Shown here piece after piece: positions 33,406 through 46,083 of a stretch of 64,000 nucleotides of DNA (positions within the stretch are counted from its first letter, which is position 1; each line of letters opens with the position of its first letter). The DNA lies in assembly GCA_024195585.1 (NCBI GenBank), contig SWBL01000086.1, positions 93,117 to 157,116 on the forward strand, given 5' to 3'. The DNA is from Aureobasidium sp. EXF-3400 (Eukaryota; Ascomycota; Dothideomycetes; Dothideales; Saccotheciaceae). The position numbers were made by a program, and so were the translations under genes. Under the pieces are notes generated by a model. It did no database searches. It had not been told where the DNA came from and worked only from the letters and a program-made list of their open reading frames with translations.

Positions 33406-34656
33406 TCAATGCTGCTCCAATTTCTCGGATGCAGCTTCGTACTCTACCTCAGCCATCTCTCGGAGATAATTCAGATACGACCGACGGTTGTCCAGATTGT
33501 CGAACTGAGGGTATCTTCCAGGCAGATCGTACGCAGCCTCGATTGCTTCTTCGAAGCAGAAGAAGTCGAACTCCAGCCAGATGCGGAAGTCAATAAGCTC
33601 TGGTAGAGCTTCTATAAAGGAGACCAATTCTGCTGCTGTGACGGTACACCTTGTGGTGCCAATGTTGTCGGAAGGCCATATGTGCAGATGAACCAGATGC
33701 TTCAGATGTTGGAGGCTCAACAACTTCTCGTTCGTGATGGTAGCATCTCCAACCGCAATGTCTAGATACTCGAGAACATTCAGTTGCGACAGGATGTCAT
33801 ACGAGTCATGACGCATCATCCATCCCGGACTGACTTTCAGACTCTTGAGCAAGGGCCGTACAAGGTCGATGAGGAGGTGCTCGTTACCACGATCAAGCTT
33901 GATGGTCCGCAGATGAATTGCCCTGCACATAAAGTGGTGGAAGTCTTCTCGGCTGATCATGTTGCCTTCCCCCAGACTGAGGGTCTCGAGATCGGGACAC
34001 TCTATACACATGATGTCGAACCAAGAAACACCACCAAGCTCCTCAAGCCGTCCTGTGTATCGATTGTATGCGACACAGTCTTCAATGACGACTTGCTTCA
34101 AGGAGCGAACGAAGATGGATCTCAATTGCGCAGCTGTTCTTTCGCTCAGCGAAGAAGTTAGACACTCGAGAGAAGTCAAGTTTGGAAGCTCTGGCATCGC
34201 TTGTTTCTTCCTCGACTTATTATATGTACGACCCTGATAACCTCTGTCCGTCCAGACCGAGTATTGAATGTGCCGAACAAGTCCAGCACGAAGGGTTATG
34301 CTTTCTGGTTGTCTTCTCGATATGCCATCAAAGCGCAGTCCGGCTTCGGTAGGGCTATGCCAGAGAAAAGGCAGGCCTTCGGTATACCAGGCTTTGTTGA
34401 CGCGGATAGCGGATTGCAATGTGACTTGGTCTGCTTGCGCGAGTATGTTCATCCAGATCTCGGGTACGTTGCCTATTTTCTCTGCTGCAGGCGAAGTGTT
34501 CGAGGTTACACGGTCGCAGGACCGCACAGGGCTGAACTTGTCCTCTGTGTGAAGGTCTGTACTTGGTGAATCACAAGTGAACTGCTCGAACCAATTGTCA
34601 TTCCCGCCCAGGAATACCTCTTCCGAGAATCCGTTGAAGAAGTTGTCTTCGTCCAT
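33406..34656 (-). CDS. F-box/LRR-like protein, copy 6
   Basis: Single exon, 416 residues, ATG at 34656. The N-terminus is acidic (MDEDNFFNGFSEEVF). The F-box is near residues 60-105 (KIGNVPEIWMNILAQADQVT, then AIRVNKAWYTEGLPFLWHSP). Later segments parallel copy 5: RTAAQLRSIFVRSLKQVVIE, LGGVSWFDIMCIECPDL, LETLSLGEGNMI and a RSYLNYLREMAE tail, so the two arose by tandem duplication and kept order and orientation. LRR-like strands include LEYLDIAVGDA and LVHLHIWPSD. Expected to act in a cullin-RING ubiquitin ligase; no target visible. Confidence 0.82.
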   Translation of the reverse strand: MDEDNFFNGFSEEVFLGGNDNWFEQFTCDSPSTDLHTEDKFSPVRSCDRVTSNTSPAAEKIGNVPEIWMNILAQADQVTLQSAIRVNKAWYTEGLPFLWHSPTEAGLRFDGISRRQPESITLRAGLVRHIQYSVWTDRGYQGRTYNKSRKKQAMPELPNLTSLECLTSSLSERTAAQLRSIFVRSLKQVVIEDCVAYNRYTGRLEELGGVSWFDIMCIECPDLETLSLGEGNMISREDFHHFMCRAIHLRTIKLDRGNEHLLIDLVRPLLKSLKVSPGWMMRHDSYDILSQLNVLEYLDIAVGDATITNEKLLSLQHLKHLVHLHIWPSDNIGTTRCTVTAAELVSFIEALPELIDFRIWLEFDFFCFEEAIEAAYDLPGRYPQFDNLDNRRSYLNYLREMAEVEYEAASEKLEQH

Positions 34657-35584
34657 GACACAAATGGGTGGTTCAGGCGTGGGGGATTATGCTGTTGTGT
34701 AACTTGTTCGACGACTGACTCGAGCAAGATATATAAGATATAGGGACATTTTGCGGAGTATTGAACTCAGCAACGAGCTTACAGCTAAGAGTCTTGGTAG
34801 GGCGTTGGCAAGCAATTTCATGACCGAAGTCGGGAGTCTTGGGCCGCCGCAGTACGGCCGATAGCTTTTAGTGTCGCCCAGAACACGAAGTTGAGCATCC
34901 TGAACACCTCCAAGCGCAGGATGATACAGATGAGAAGGTTTGCCCTGTGCTGTTGAGGAACAAAAGGAGGAAATCAAGAACATAATAGGAAAAAGGTCGT
35001 GATTTTGCTTTGCATAGGACGTGAAGCCCGGGGCAGGGTGATACCATTTACGAGAGAATGCAACCTTGCTATCGGACCGAGAGATGCAACAAGCAGTCTA
35101 AATGGTGCGCTGACCATCTGACAGCATTTGGCGACAATATGACAGCTGGGAACGGTGAGTGTTAAGCGAATGCAACATGGTAGAAGCACTAATGTCGACG
35201 ACAGCTCGTTCTTGGTTGCATGGAAACGCGTGAAGCTTCGTGTTGCGAATGTTGTCGCAGGGTGGTCCACACACAATCAGCAGAAGCAGCCTCTTCTGGG
35301 TTGGTCGTATCATCGAGACTTGAGCAGCTACAAACTTGGAGACATAATCGAGCTCAGTCACCACAAAATGTAGCAAGATGAATCACGATGTCGCAAACGT
35401 GAAACAAGACCCGTCGAGGCTTCAACCCATCAAGGTCGAGCTGCCGAGGTTGTCAGGGCAACGTTGATCCCGCGTTTCTTGTCTTGGCTGGTGCTTTTCT
35501 TTCTTGACAGTTCATACGAGGCAACAACGAGGCCTCGATCAGAAGTCAACATCACGCTGTCGTACCTTCCGCATCTGCTCATCG
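34657..35584. other. Intergenic between F-box copy 6 and the nuclease-like pseudogene
   Basis: Divergent upstream region. Short frames only. A TATA-like agatatataagat lies near 34727-34740 on the copy 6 side. Confidence 0.45.
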
Positions 35585-36909
35585 ATGGCGTTCAGACTTA
35601 GTAGTTCGTCAGAGTCCTGGGACTTCTGTCCGGACGATGCAGACCCGACATCACCACGCGGGCGCATGCTGAAGCGCAAAGCCGAAGTTTTCCAGGAAGA
35701 GGAAGAGCAAGCACTACGAAGAAACAGCAGACGAAAGCTGAGGGCTGGAACAAGCGGCAGTTGCATAGTGGGAGGAGAGATGCAAGAAAGCGGCAGGGAC
35801 GACTGGACCGCCCCTTCGCCGGCGTTGCCTTTCATGAAGAGCGATCATCTGCGTTCGAGGTCGCCAGTCGCGGCAAGACAAACGCTGAAGCTGCTGAAAG
35901 ATGGCACACCGAACATACAATTGATATCGCCTTCCGCCTTCTGTCCAAGCCATGCTCCGCAAGCTGTGACGGATCTGCGGCAGCTCCTTGTACGAGATGC
36001 TGCCGTGGCCGTCAGTCCCGAGTGTGTGCGGAAGCTCTTCCGCGAACGCTCCCCCGCCGACTACGCAGATACGCCAGATTCTTTGGGTCAGGGAATCATA
36101 ACATGGCTGGTAGGCATGGGGACGCGAATTCACACGAGATCTGGTATGGTGTTGAAGATCTTCAGAAGAAAGCCCAAGCCTGTCTTTCAAAACTCAAGGA
36201 CAAAAATGCATGGTGTCAAGTTGTCGACGATGTCCTCTCTTCTTCTCTGCGTTTTTAATTGAAGTGGCCTAGATATGAGATCAACAATAAGTTCGAGCTA
36301 AGGACGGCTGTACTCTGCGCAACACCTGCGCAGTTGATCGTGAGCACACATTGATTGTCATCACATGTCCAACTGCAATCGATCAATACTAGGTTCTTGC
36401 CTAGCGTCCCTATAGGAACTCGGGCTGAGAAGGTCGACAGGAAAATGGACTTTGCAGTCGCTATAAATGAGCAGAACGACGGTCACGACATGCTCCTTTC
36501 TCCAATGTCCGATGCCTACACATCCTCGATGTGCTTGTCATGCGCCATCACAGTCCAGCAACACGGCGGCAGTGTCGAAGAAGCAGAGCTGCGGTTGATG
36601 ATATGGCAAGCTTCTGCATTGTCACATCTGGAACATCTTCGGAGTTTCGGCGACAACGACCAGCTGCCTATTCCACCAGTAGTCGGATGGACAGTCGTGG
36701 GCCACACCTGGAGTCTTTATATCGCTTGGAAGGACGATCGATCCGGGAACGTGACAGTCACGGGTCCTTTTTCTCCTAAAAATGCAAAATGCAGGCACTT
36801 CCAATGCCCTATCAATGTTCACTCTGCTATTGCTCTGGAGCAAGTTATTCGCATGGCTAGACCGCCACTATTATCCAGCTTATTGCGGGTTGCTACAAGC
36901 CGGCGTTGA
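35585..36909 (+). pseudogene. Fungal PD-(D/E)XK nuclease-like protein, decayed
   Basis: ATG at 35585. The N-terminal part is a low-complexity basic/acidic region followed by an alpha-helical segment. A 71-nt intron (36087-36157) would join it to LQKKAQACLSKLKDKNAWCQ, which fits the helix before the nuclease core. The same frame then runs, through a TAA at 36256 and a TGA near 36352, into the core: VQLQSINTRFLP, KVDRKMDFAVAI (the Lys-x2-Asp region), GGSVEEAELRLMIWQA and VVGWTVVGHTWSLYIAWKDD. This is the layout of the fungal orphan PD-(D/E)XK family (PDDEXK_12-like). Two changes argue against function: two in-frame stops, both reachable by C-to-T, and the expected acidic-x-Lys before the GG motif reads ITVQQ. 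Biological role of intact relatives is not established. Confidence 0.65.
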
Positions 36910-37314
36910 CATTTATGAGGATGGATGAAGGAAGCCTGGGTGTGTCTACACCGCCGAAGGGTAATGCTCCCAGGCTTCAGCTTAGAGCGTGTCTGGACTG
37001 AGGAGGAAACGATGCAAGAAAGACTTTAGCTGTACGAATACTGGTCTTGCTACTTATCGCACCTCGGCAACCAGAGACAAGAACGGGCCGGGTTCCGCCA
37101 GCCAAGACGGAGTTGAAGCCGCCTTCCCTGCTCTTTCCACCAAGGTGAGCCCTGACGATCGGCTTATCAGCCGTCACTTTTTAGAATATTACGATAACAA
37201 TGATGATACCCCTCCACGCTGCTGCTAGACATTGCCGGACAAGCCGCAATCAAACATAAGCAGCTCGTTGTCCAGCAACCATGACCGCATCAATTGTGAT
37301 TCCTGATATTGACG
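36910..37314. other. Upstream region of the decarboxylase gene
   Basis: No gene recognised. An out-of-frame upstream ATG at 37281 precedes the chosen start by 34 bases and could affect initiation. Confidence 0.45.
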
Positions 37315-39239
<1,925 letters not shown>

Positions 39240-40136
39240 AGAAGAGTTCAGGACGGACATCGTTATATCCGAAGCAGGAGCGTCCTCCCGACAAGGCTGA
39301 GTTGATCATCTGACTCGCGCACATCATGCAAGTTCGCTTGCTGATCTGTCTTCAGCCCATAGTCATACAAGTAGATCCTCCGCAACCCCGCGTTGATCAT
39401 CAAGATCACCTCGGTTCATGCACCATCGCTTCGCAAATCCTGTACCGCGATCTCTGTACCTCCATGACATGAGATTTTTTTGCATTGCCATATACAACAC
39501 ACCGGATCATCTCAACTTGTGTCTGTCGGAACGGTGTAGACCAAGACATTTGTCACTGCATGTTAAAGCACGTGCGCTTGTCACCGGCATTTTCGTCATG
39601 CCGTGCCGTTGAACCATAGAATTCTATACAGGACTAAGATGCGCCTACCGAGGCCGTTAGGCACACATCACACCTTTTCAAGTTCTCTCTGCGACAACAC
39701 GAGAAGATCTGCAAACTCCCACGCTTCCTACGGACGTGATCTAGCGAATACTGTTGGAGTTCTCCACCTTGGTGACCTTTTTCCATGGAGTTTCAGCGTG
39801 AGCGGAGCTTCGCCAGTTTGTTTTGGGAAATGCACCGTGCGAGTGTCGGAGTCGCTTGGGCGTCAAGTTTCACGGTGCAGTAGTAAAAACACTTCGAGAC
39901 ACCAAGAGGCCTGAAAACTGAGTCGGGGATCGGCACACAATGCCATGCAGATGATCAGACATCGGCTCTTGCAGCACACTTTTCGAGTCTCAAGTGGGGA
40001 TGCCATGCTTCATGGGCCACCGGAGGAACTCTGTCTGAGCCTGTGACAGCGCTGTATAAGATGCAGCAGTTGCCAGCCCTTCTGTCGCATGTTTCCTACC
40101 TATCGCGCGAGTCTCTGCTACGTACCAACTCCCACC
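39240..40136. other. Intergenic, lipase upstream region
   Basis: No supported gene; an in-frame ATG at 40089 could lengthen the lipase by 16 residues but weakens its signal peptide. Confidence 0.45.
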
Positions 40137-41528
40137 ATGCTGTCTATCATTCAAGACATGCTTCCCTCTCTCGCTCTTGGGGCATTGCTCTTACCCACCA
40201 CCTTGGCTGCCATTCTTCCTCAGTATGATCCATTCTATGATGCTCCTGCTGGCTATCAGGACCAGGCTCCTGGAAGCATTCTTCGCACCCGCAGAGTCGT
40301 CACGTCTTATCTTGGCCTGATTCCTGATGGCGTGCAAGCATGGCAATTGCTGTATCGCACCACTGCCATCAACGGCACTGCCATCTCATCTGCGACAACC
40401 GTCTTCAAGCCTCTCAACGCCAAGCAGAATAGCTTTGTCAGCTTCCAGACTGCGTATGACGGCTCTTCAGTGACTGGCGCCTGCGATCCTAGCTACAACT
40501 ACCAACTGCTTGCCCCTCAGGTTGATTTGATCTCATCAGTTGAGTTTTTCTTACTTCAGGCCTACCTTATGGAGGGTTATATCGTACAGTCGCCTGACTA
40601 CGAAGGCCCTGATGCTGCTTTCGGTGCTGGTCGTCTTGCTGGTATGGGTGTTCTTGATAGTATGCGTGCTGTCGTTAACTTCGGTTCAACTCTCGGCTTC
40701 ACTACCCCCACTCCCAACATTGTCGGATATGGCTACTCCGGCGGTGCCATCGCTACTGGCTGGGCTGCTTCTCTAGTCTCAAGCTACGCTCCTGAGCTCA
40801 ATGTCCTTGGCTGGGCTCAAGGTGGTACACCTGCCAACTTGACCGGTACCGCTGTCTTCCTCGACGGCACACTCTTCGCTGGCTTCCTCCCGCAAGCTCT
40901 CGTCGGTCTCTCTACCCCCTCGGCTTATGGTGCTCAACTTGACCCTGTGTTCAATCGTATTGTCACCCCTACAGGCCGCAGCGAGCTCGACGTCGCCGAA
41001 CAGATCTGCGGTGTCGAGAACCTGTTCACCTTCGCCTTCCAGTCAGTCCAAAGCACAGAGTTCCAGACTCTTGGAAACCAAGTCTTCTACGAGCCCACGC
41101 TTGCTGGCGTCCTTGAACAGAACGTTATGGGCATCAACGTGAATGAAACCCCTAAAGCTCCTGTGTACATGTACCACGCCACCAACGACGAAGTGATCCC
41201 TTACGCCAACGCATCAACACTCTACTCTGACTGGTGTACTGACGGCGCTTCTGTCCACTTCACCACTGTCGCCAATGGCGGTCATGCAACAACTGAGATC
41301 ATTGGCTTCATAGGCGCTTTCAACTTCGTCAACGCTGCGTTCGCTGGCAACCTTACAAGCGGATGCTCAACTTCGACTGAGTTGGCTGATAGCTTGAATC
41401 CTCTGGCACTCGGCGTCCAGCTTGAGCCTGTCATTGTGCAGTTGTTGAACGCTCTTGCTGTTGCGGGAAGAAAGGACATCAATATCAGGAACAACATCAC
41501 AACGCTTAATGAGACTGTTGGGGCTTGA
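40137..41528 (+). CDS. Secreted lipase, CAL-A/LIP type
   Basis: Single exon, 463 residues from the ATG at 40137 (caccATG). A strong signal peptide (LPSLALGALLLPTTLAA) precedes the mature start near ILPQYDPFYDAP, the usual beginning of secretory lipases of the Candida LIP / CAL-A family. The nucleophile elbow is GYSGG with Ser201, the acid residue is in TNDEVIPY and the catalytic His in NGGHATTE, in the correct order for an alpha/beta hydrolase. Several N-glycosylation sequons (NGT, NLT, NET) occur. It would hydrolyse triacylglycerols or esters outside the cell. Single exon is normal for this family. Codon use is strongly biased to C/T-ending codons, suggesting good expression. Confidence 0.9.
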   Translation: MLSIIQDMLPSLALGALLLPTTLAAILPQYDPFYDAPAGYQDQAPGSILRTRRVVTSYLGLIPDGVQAWQLLYRTTAINGTAISSATTVFKPLNAKQNSFVSFQTAYDGSSVTGACDPSYNYQLLAPQVDLISSVEFFLLQAYLMEGYIVQSPDYEGPDAAFGAGRLAGMGVLDSMRAVVNFGSTLGFTTPTPNIVGYGYSGGAIATGWAASLVSSYAPELNVLGWAQGGTPANLTGTAVFLDGTLFAGFLPQALVGLSTPSAYGAQLDPVFNRIVTPTGRSELDVAEQICGVENLFTFAFQSVQSTEFQTLGNQVFYEPTLAGVLEQNVMGINVNETPKAPVYMYHATNDEVIPYANASTLYSDWCTDGASVHFTTVANGGHATTEIIGFIGAFNFVNAAFAGNLTSGCSTSTELADSLNPLALGVQLEPVIVQLLNALAVAGRKDINIRNNITTLNETVGA

Positions 41529-42084
41529 GGGGGTGTTTTCTGGTGGTTAGGAAGTTATGTATATGATATGATGATATATGTCTACAAAGCAAGCATTTCA
41601 GTCCAATGATAGTGGGATACAGGGGGTGACCATCACCATTAGATAGCGCTGTCGATCGGTCAGCATGAGATTTAGTAGCGCCATGACCCATCTAGCGATG
41701 AATTCGTGTCTAGAGCGTGTTCGTACACGTCAGATAGCTGTTCGAGCGATGACTCGGTGATCGAAATAAGCAGGGTCGATGGAGTTGAGCAGCAGCGATG
41801 TCAGTCAGTCAGCAAGAGAGTTGGTGGCGTAGGCGCGAAGGATCAGTCGCAGCAAGCTATCTAACAGAATATCCACCATTCTGTAGGAGATGAGATACAG
41901 TAAGACACGTCCGTAGCGGGGAAGCGATCTACATTTTGCCGAGGGGTAAATACGGAGTATATATCGTGAACGATTGTTCCTTGGCTGCACGCACATTATT
42001 CTTCCCTACCTTCTGCCAAACATTCTCTTTCGTTAGGTGTCACTTCTGGCCTCGCTGCTGCAATACCAAGTCAAGGTCTCAAGA
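41529..42084. other. Intergenic, no gene recognised
   Basis: 3' flank of the lipase and upstream region of the methyltransferase. The first 60 bases contain alternating atgatatgatgatatatg. Confidence 0.5.
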
Positions 42085-43089
42085 ATGGCTAAATCGACTG
42101 GAAACGATGCGTCATCTGATGCTTACGGCCTCACGCGAGATCAAGTCGAGTCTAAAAGACTGAATGCTCAACACAATGTGTGGAAAACAAATATTGGCTA
42201 CCTGTTGCATCCGTACATTCAATCGGATTTGGCAGAAAGCCCATTTATCGGTGATATAGGAACCGGGACAGGCGTCTGGGTCGTTGATCTGGCCTCCGAG
42301 ATGGCTGGCGATGGCAAAGCGGCGTAAGTACTCGCTTGTTCGGACCACCCAACGTCGTGTTATGCCACTGCTTTGATAGTAAACTGAGGAATGAATAGTA
42401 GATACCAAGGTCTGGATATCAGTCCCTCACAGTTCCCGTCAAGCCCGCCGGATGGAGTAGTCTTCTCGAAGTTCAATCTACTAGAGCGAGTGCCAGTGCA
42501 TATGGAGGCAACCTTCGACGTCATCCATCTGCGCCTTCTGGTCCTTGGTCTCCCTCGAAACACCTGGAAGTTGGCATGCGAAAACATACTCAGCTTGCTG
42601 AAACCCGGTGGATGGGTGCAATGGGAAGAAGCTGACTTTGCGTAAACATTCCATCGATCGATCGCTGTCACAATACACGTACTGACTGAAACCCTCAGTC
42701 GCATCAAAGTGGTCCAAAACATGCCTGGTGTAAGCATATCTGCAGCACGAGAGCTTTCGGAGCAGATCGTTCACCATGGCCGAAAGAGCGGGCAAGGCTG
42801 GGATGACGTACAGAACCTTGCATCGACCATGTCTAGCGTTGGTTTCAGGGACGTCTCCGTAGACCTCTTTAGCTCTGATCGCGTGGCCAGCACTCGAGAG
42901 GGGTTCAACGAGAGTATCATTGGAGCGCTTGCTGGCATGATGAAAATGTTTGTCAAAGCGGATGGTGAAGCAAGTTTTTGGAATGAAGCGGGTGCTCAGC
43001 TGCACGCTGATGCGGCTTCAGAATTAGCGGACGTCAAGGCATACTATCGAGCTGAGATTAACGTTGTCTATGCGCGTAAGACAATCTGA
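42085..43089 (+). CDS. LaeA-like SAM-dependent methyltransferase
   Basis: Three exons, 42085-42323, 42402-42641 and 42699-43089, introns 78 and 57 nt, 289 residues. Rossmann motif I is at residues 55-70 (IGDIGTGTGVWVVDLA); the second strand is YQGLDISPSQFP, formed at the first splice junction; motif IV/post-I region is FDVIHLRLLVLGLP and the LLKPGGWVQWEE loop follows. This is the class of fungal methyltransferases that includes LaeA and many small-molecule enzymes (e.g. TdiE-type). No nuclear-localisation-type run is obvious. It may methylate a secondary metabolite or act as a regulator; the neighbours (lipase upstream, phosphotransferase genes downstream) do not define a pathway. Confidence 0.85.
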
Positions 43090-43232
43090 TGGATGCACTG
43101 ATACAGTCAGCATGACTATAGTCAAGTTAGTTAGCTAGCAGGATCGTTGATCCATATCATAGTCTGAGAAGAGCTGATAATGATATTCGCTGTTGTCCGG
43201 AGGCGTAGCTTGTTTGTCTGGATTGTTTAGCC

Positions 43233-44922
43233 TCACCCTTGTGATCCAGAGACATGATATTCAAGACCAACAAAGCTGTTGCGCACGCAAGAGTCGACGT
43301 GGTAGTAGAGCTCCAGATATTCCTCTGCAAGAGCTAGAAACTCCGTCGAGTCGGTAGCGAGCATATTCTCTGCCTGTTCGAGGAGGGTATATGCAATGGA
43401 GTTGCGGAAGGCAAGTTGCTCGACAATGTCGGGACGATCTGCATCACGAGAATTCGCGAAGAGCCCGAAAATTGTCTGTGAGGAGTTTTCGGGAGCTTCT
43501 TGACTTCTCGAGCTGTTTGACTTAGATGCTTCGTGGAAGGATGGCTGCTGCATCTGTTTGTATGCGGGCACAATTTCGCTGCCCTGCCAATCAATAAAGC
43601 CAGTAATCTTGGTGCTGTCCCCCAAGTCAACGAAGATGCTGTTTGTACAAAGATTTGGATTTCGCAGCACGGGCCTGAGAACGTCGCCGTGGCTTGCAAT
43701 AAGACGCGGCACAAGAGCCTGGTAGACCCTAATGGCCTTGAGTTTGCTTCGGAAGGTCGACATGAATTGATATGCAAAGCTGCTCAGGGTCGGGTTCTGC
43801 TGCCAATCCGTGAGTTCCTGTAATCGCCTAAGAATTGGAAGGGCATCACCAGGTGCCTTGTCAAGATATCCTTTTGTGGTTATCCCTGTACCAGATTAGC
43901 CACTCTGAACAGTCGAAGCTCATAACATATACTCAAGACCTACAAGGTCCGCAGAAAGGGCGCCATACCGGATAAGGAATCTTATCGTGTTTCCGAACTC
44001 TGCTAAGTACCGGTCCCAAGACATATGACGATCCATCGAACAAAGTCAGTTTTTCAGGATATCCAAGTTCTTCTGGCAATGGTAGAGTGCGACAATATGA
44101 GTTCACCAGAGGGCTCTCCACATTCATAAACACACTACCATAGCCTTGGGGATACCAGGATGTCCAGGTACTCTGATATTGGATGATGGATCTGATCGTT
44201 GCGGCTCGCTTTGCTTGAGTGAGGCCATCCCAGATCTTGCTGAGCAGCACTCCTTTGGGCTTCGACGTGATGATGAAACTAGCACCGACGGCATCCATGG
44301 GTGTATCAGATCCTCTGAAGTGGCAGCTACCCAGGACATCTGGCACTGGAAGGTTGAGGACGTCTCGAGCCTGATGATGTTAGCGTACCACAGTGTAAGT
44401 GGTGTTTCCTGGACATATGAATTTCATTGTTGCCGGCTCGGCTTCGTCTGTGCTTTCCAGTGCCTTGACTAGACTTTTTTGCCATTGTCCATTGTCATGG
44501 CATATGTCTTGCTGTTTTCAGTGTCGACGATGCGTTCGGTGTTGATGACACGTTCAGCATTCACAGCATTCTTAGCTTGCAACTCCAGCGCATTCAAGCT
44601 AAACTCTCTCGGCAAGTTTCCAGCCGCTTCCTGTTCTTGCAGAGACGATTTTCGGTCGTGGGTAAGAAGATCCTGGGTGTACTCGAGAGAGACTGCTGTG
44701 CGTCAGTATATGAATAACAGAGCTGTCCGATCAAAACCACAGACTGTCAGGCGTACGAAGCGCTTCAGCTATCTGTTCTCGGGTCATCTCTGTCGGATAC
44801 AAAGACGAGATAGCTCTCCGGGCGCCAAAAGTATGGTGGCCGCTTGAATTCTGTACGCAAATGCATCGCCGAAAGAGCTGCCGAAGCCGACAAACATCAT
44901 TCGGAGCAGCCAGTCTCATCAT
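43233..44922 (-). CDS. AIM9/APH-like phosphotransferase-domain protein, possibly inactive
   Basis: Best model: 44922-44745, 44695-44475, 44370-43944, 43885-43233, 492 residues, all phases consistent. The Arg-rich N-terminus (RLRQLFRRC, FGARRAIS) suits a mitochondrial presequence, as in AIM9 relatives. The N-lobe starts with REFSLNALELQAKNAVNAER and YAMTMDNGKK; the C-lobe has VLRNPNLCTNSIFVDL (HxDxxxxN equivalent) and ITGFIDWQGSEIVPAY. Two problems: the third intron (104 nt, weak GTCTAG donor) removes the region that should carry the ATP-binding Lys, and that stretch read through contains a frameshift and an in-frame TAA. Also the catalytic His-x-Asp reads Asn-Pro-Asn. So it is either a divergent pseudokinase or a decaying gene. 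Head-to-head with the broken copy at 45 kb. Confidence 0.6.
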
Positions 44923-45069
44923 TGCTGCTGCCAGAAATTAGAGATGACAGAAGAACGCAATGCGAAATGCAAAAGGTGACACCTCTGCCGTGAAAAGCTG
45001 TGGGCGCCAATATCACGAGCAGACAACCTGCTTGTTTCATGTTGGTAGGGATCTACAAGCTGGTCCGTG

Positions 45070-46083
45070 CAGCGGCTACTTGCAACTGCCGAAACTCAAA
45101 TGTGTTCACATCCTCGTCCCCTCGTTCCCTTCCATCCTATCCCAAGTCGAGCTTTTATCGTCCAAGACCTCATTCCACAAATTCATGCAAAGTTCAAGCT
45201 AGGATTATCCGGTATGCGCTTCTGTCTTGTTGGTTTGACCAGGCCCTGTCCAGGATCGGCACCCTGGAGACGTTGGCCAGTCGGAATGCTCCTTAGTCAT
45301 CTAGATTCACGTTACAACATGACAATGTCGCATTTCGCGCCATTGAGTGGCCTTTTTGTGGTCTCGAAGTATCACTGAAGGGGCTCTGACCATCCAACAG
45401 ACAGAAGTATACGTCACTACCTCTACAGGCTTGTCTATGAGGAAGCAAAGTTTTTTTATCTACAGTGATCTAAACATTTGGACACCAAGGGAAGACGAGG
45501 AAATGGACAGTATTTCCGCAGGGTGCGACTCTGATAGCAAACGATACAAAGCCGCGGCAGCGTACAAAACATTATTGCTGCATATAGTATGCGACAAGGA
45601 ACCTCCGCTCAGATCTGCTCTGTGGGATCCCAATCTGCGGACCAACGCCATCTTCGTCTACCCAGACCACCCTACACATATCACAGGTTCATCGATCGGC
45701 GGGACACAGGGCTTGCATCACTGTACAAGCAGACGCATCATCCACCATCTCACAATTTCTGTCGTCCTAGGAAGTACAAGCCGGGCATGCCCCTACGTCT
45801 TCAACTGTCTGTGTTCGAGCTTTGTGCCCAACGAGATCGCGACGGAACTTACAAAAGCAGCAGCCCCGTCATTGCCGCGAGTCTCAATCATCGAGATAGC
45901 CTCGACTCCTGGTTTAAGGATGATGCAGAGACACGTTCGGCTGAAGAATCGAGAAAGTATCTGGACCGTGCTGATGACTGTGTGCAAACGGATCTGGATC
46001 TCTTTGGACCTGAAAAACCCATCGATGATCTGATCCGAGGCGAGTACGAGCCGAAACTTTCAGCGTTCAGATTTGCTGATTAG
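45070..46083 (+). pseudogene. Second AIM9/APH-like copy, frameshifted
   Basis: From about 45440 a frame reads AYKTLLLHIV, LRSALWDPNLRTNAIFVYPD and HPTHITG, which is the C-lobe of the phosphotransferase family, then loses frame in ITG. One base missing in the ggttcatcgat stretch near 45687 restores FIDRRDTGLASLYKQTHHP in the next frame, open to 46083. The following helical part has DDWFKDDAETRSAEESRKYL-like text. The catalytic WQ after FID reads RR. Upstream (45070-45440) only fragments of the hinge region can be made out, with more frame changes. No start ATG fits. A relic, divergent from the copy ending at 43233. Confidence 0.6.
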
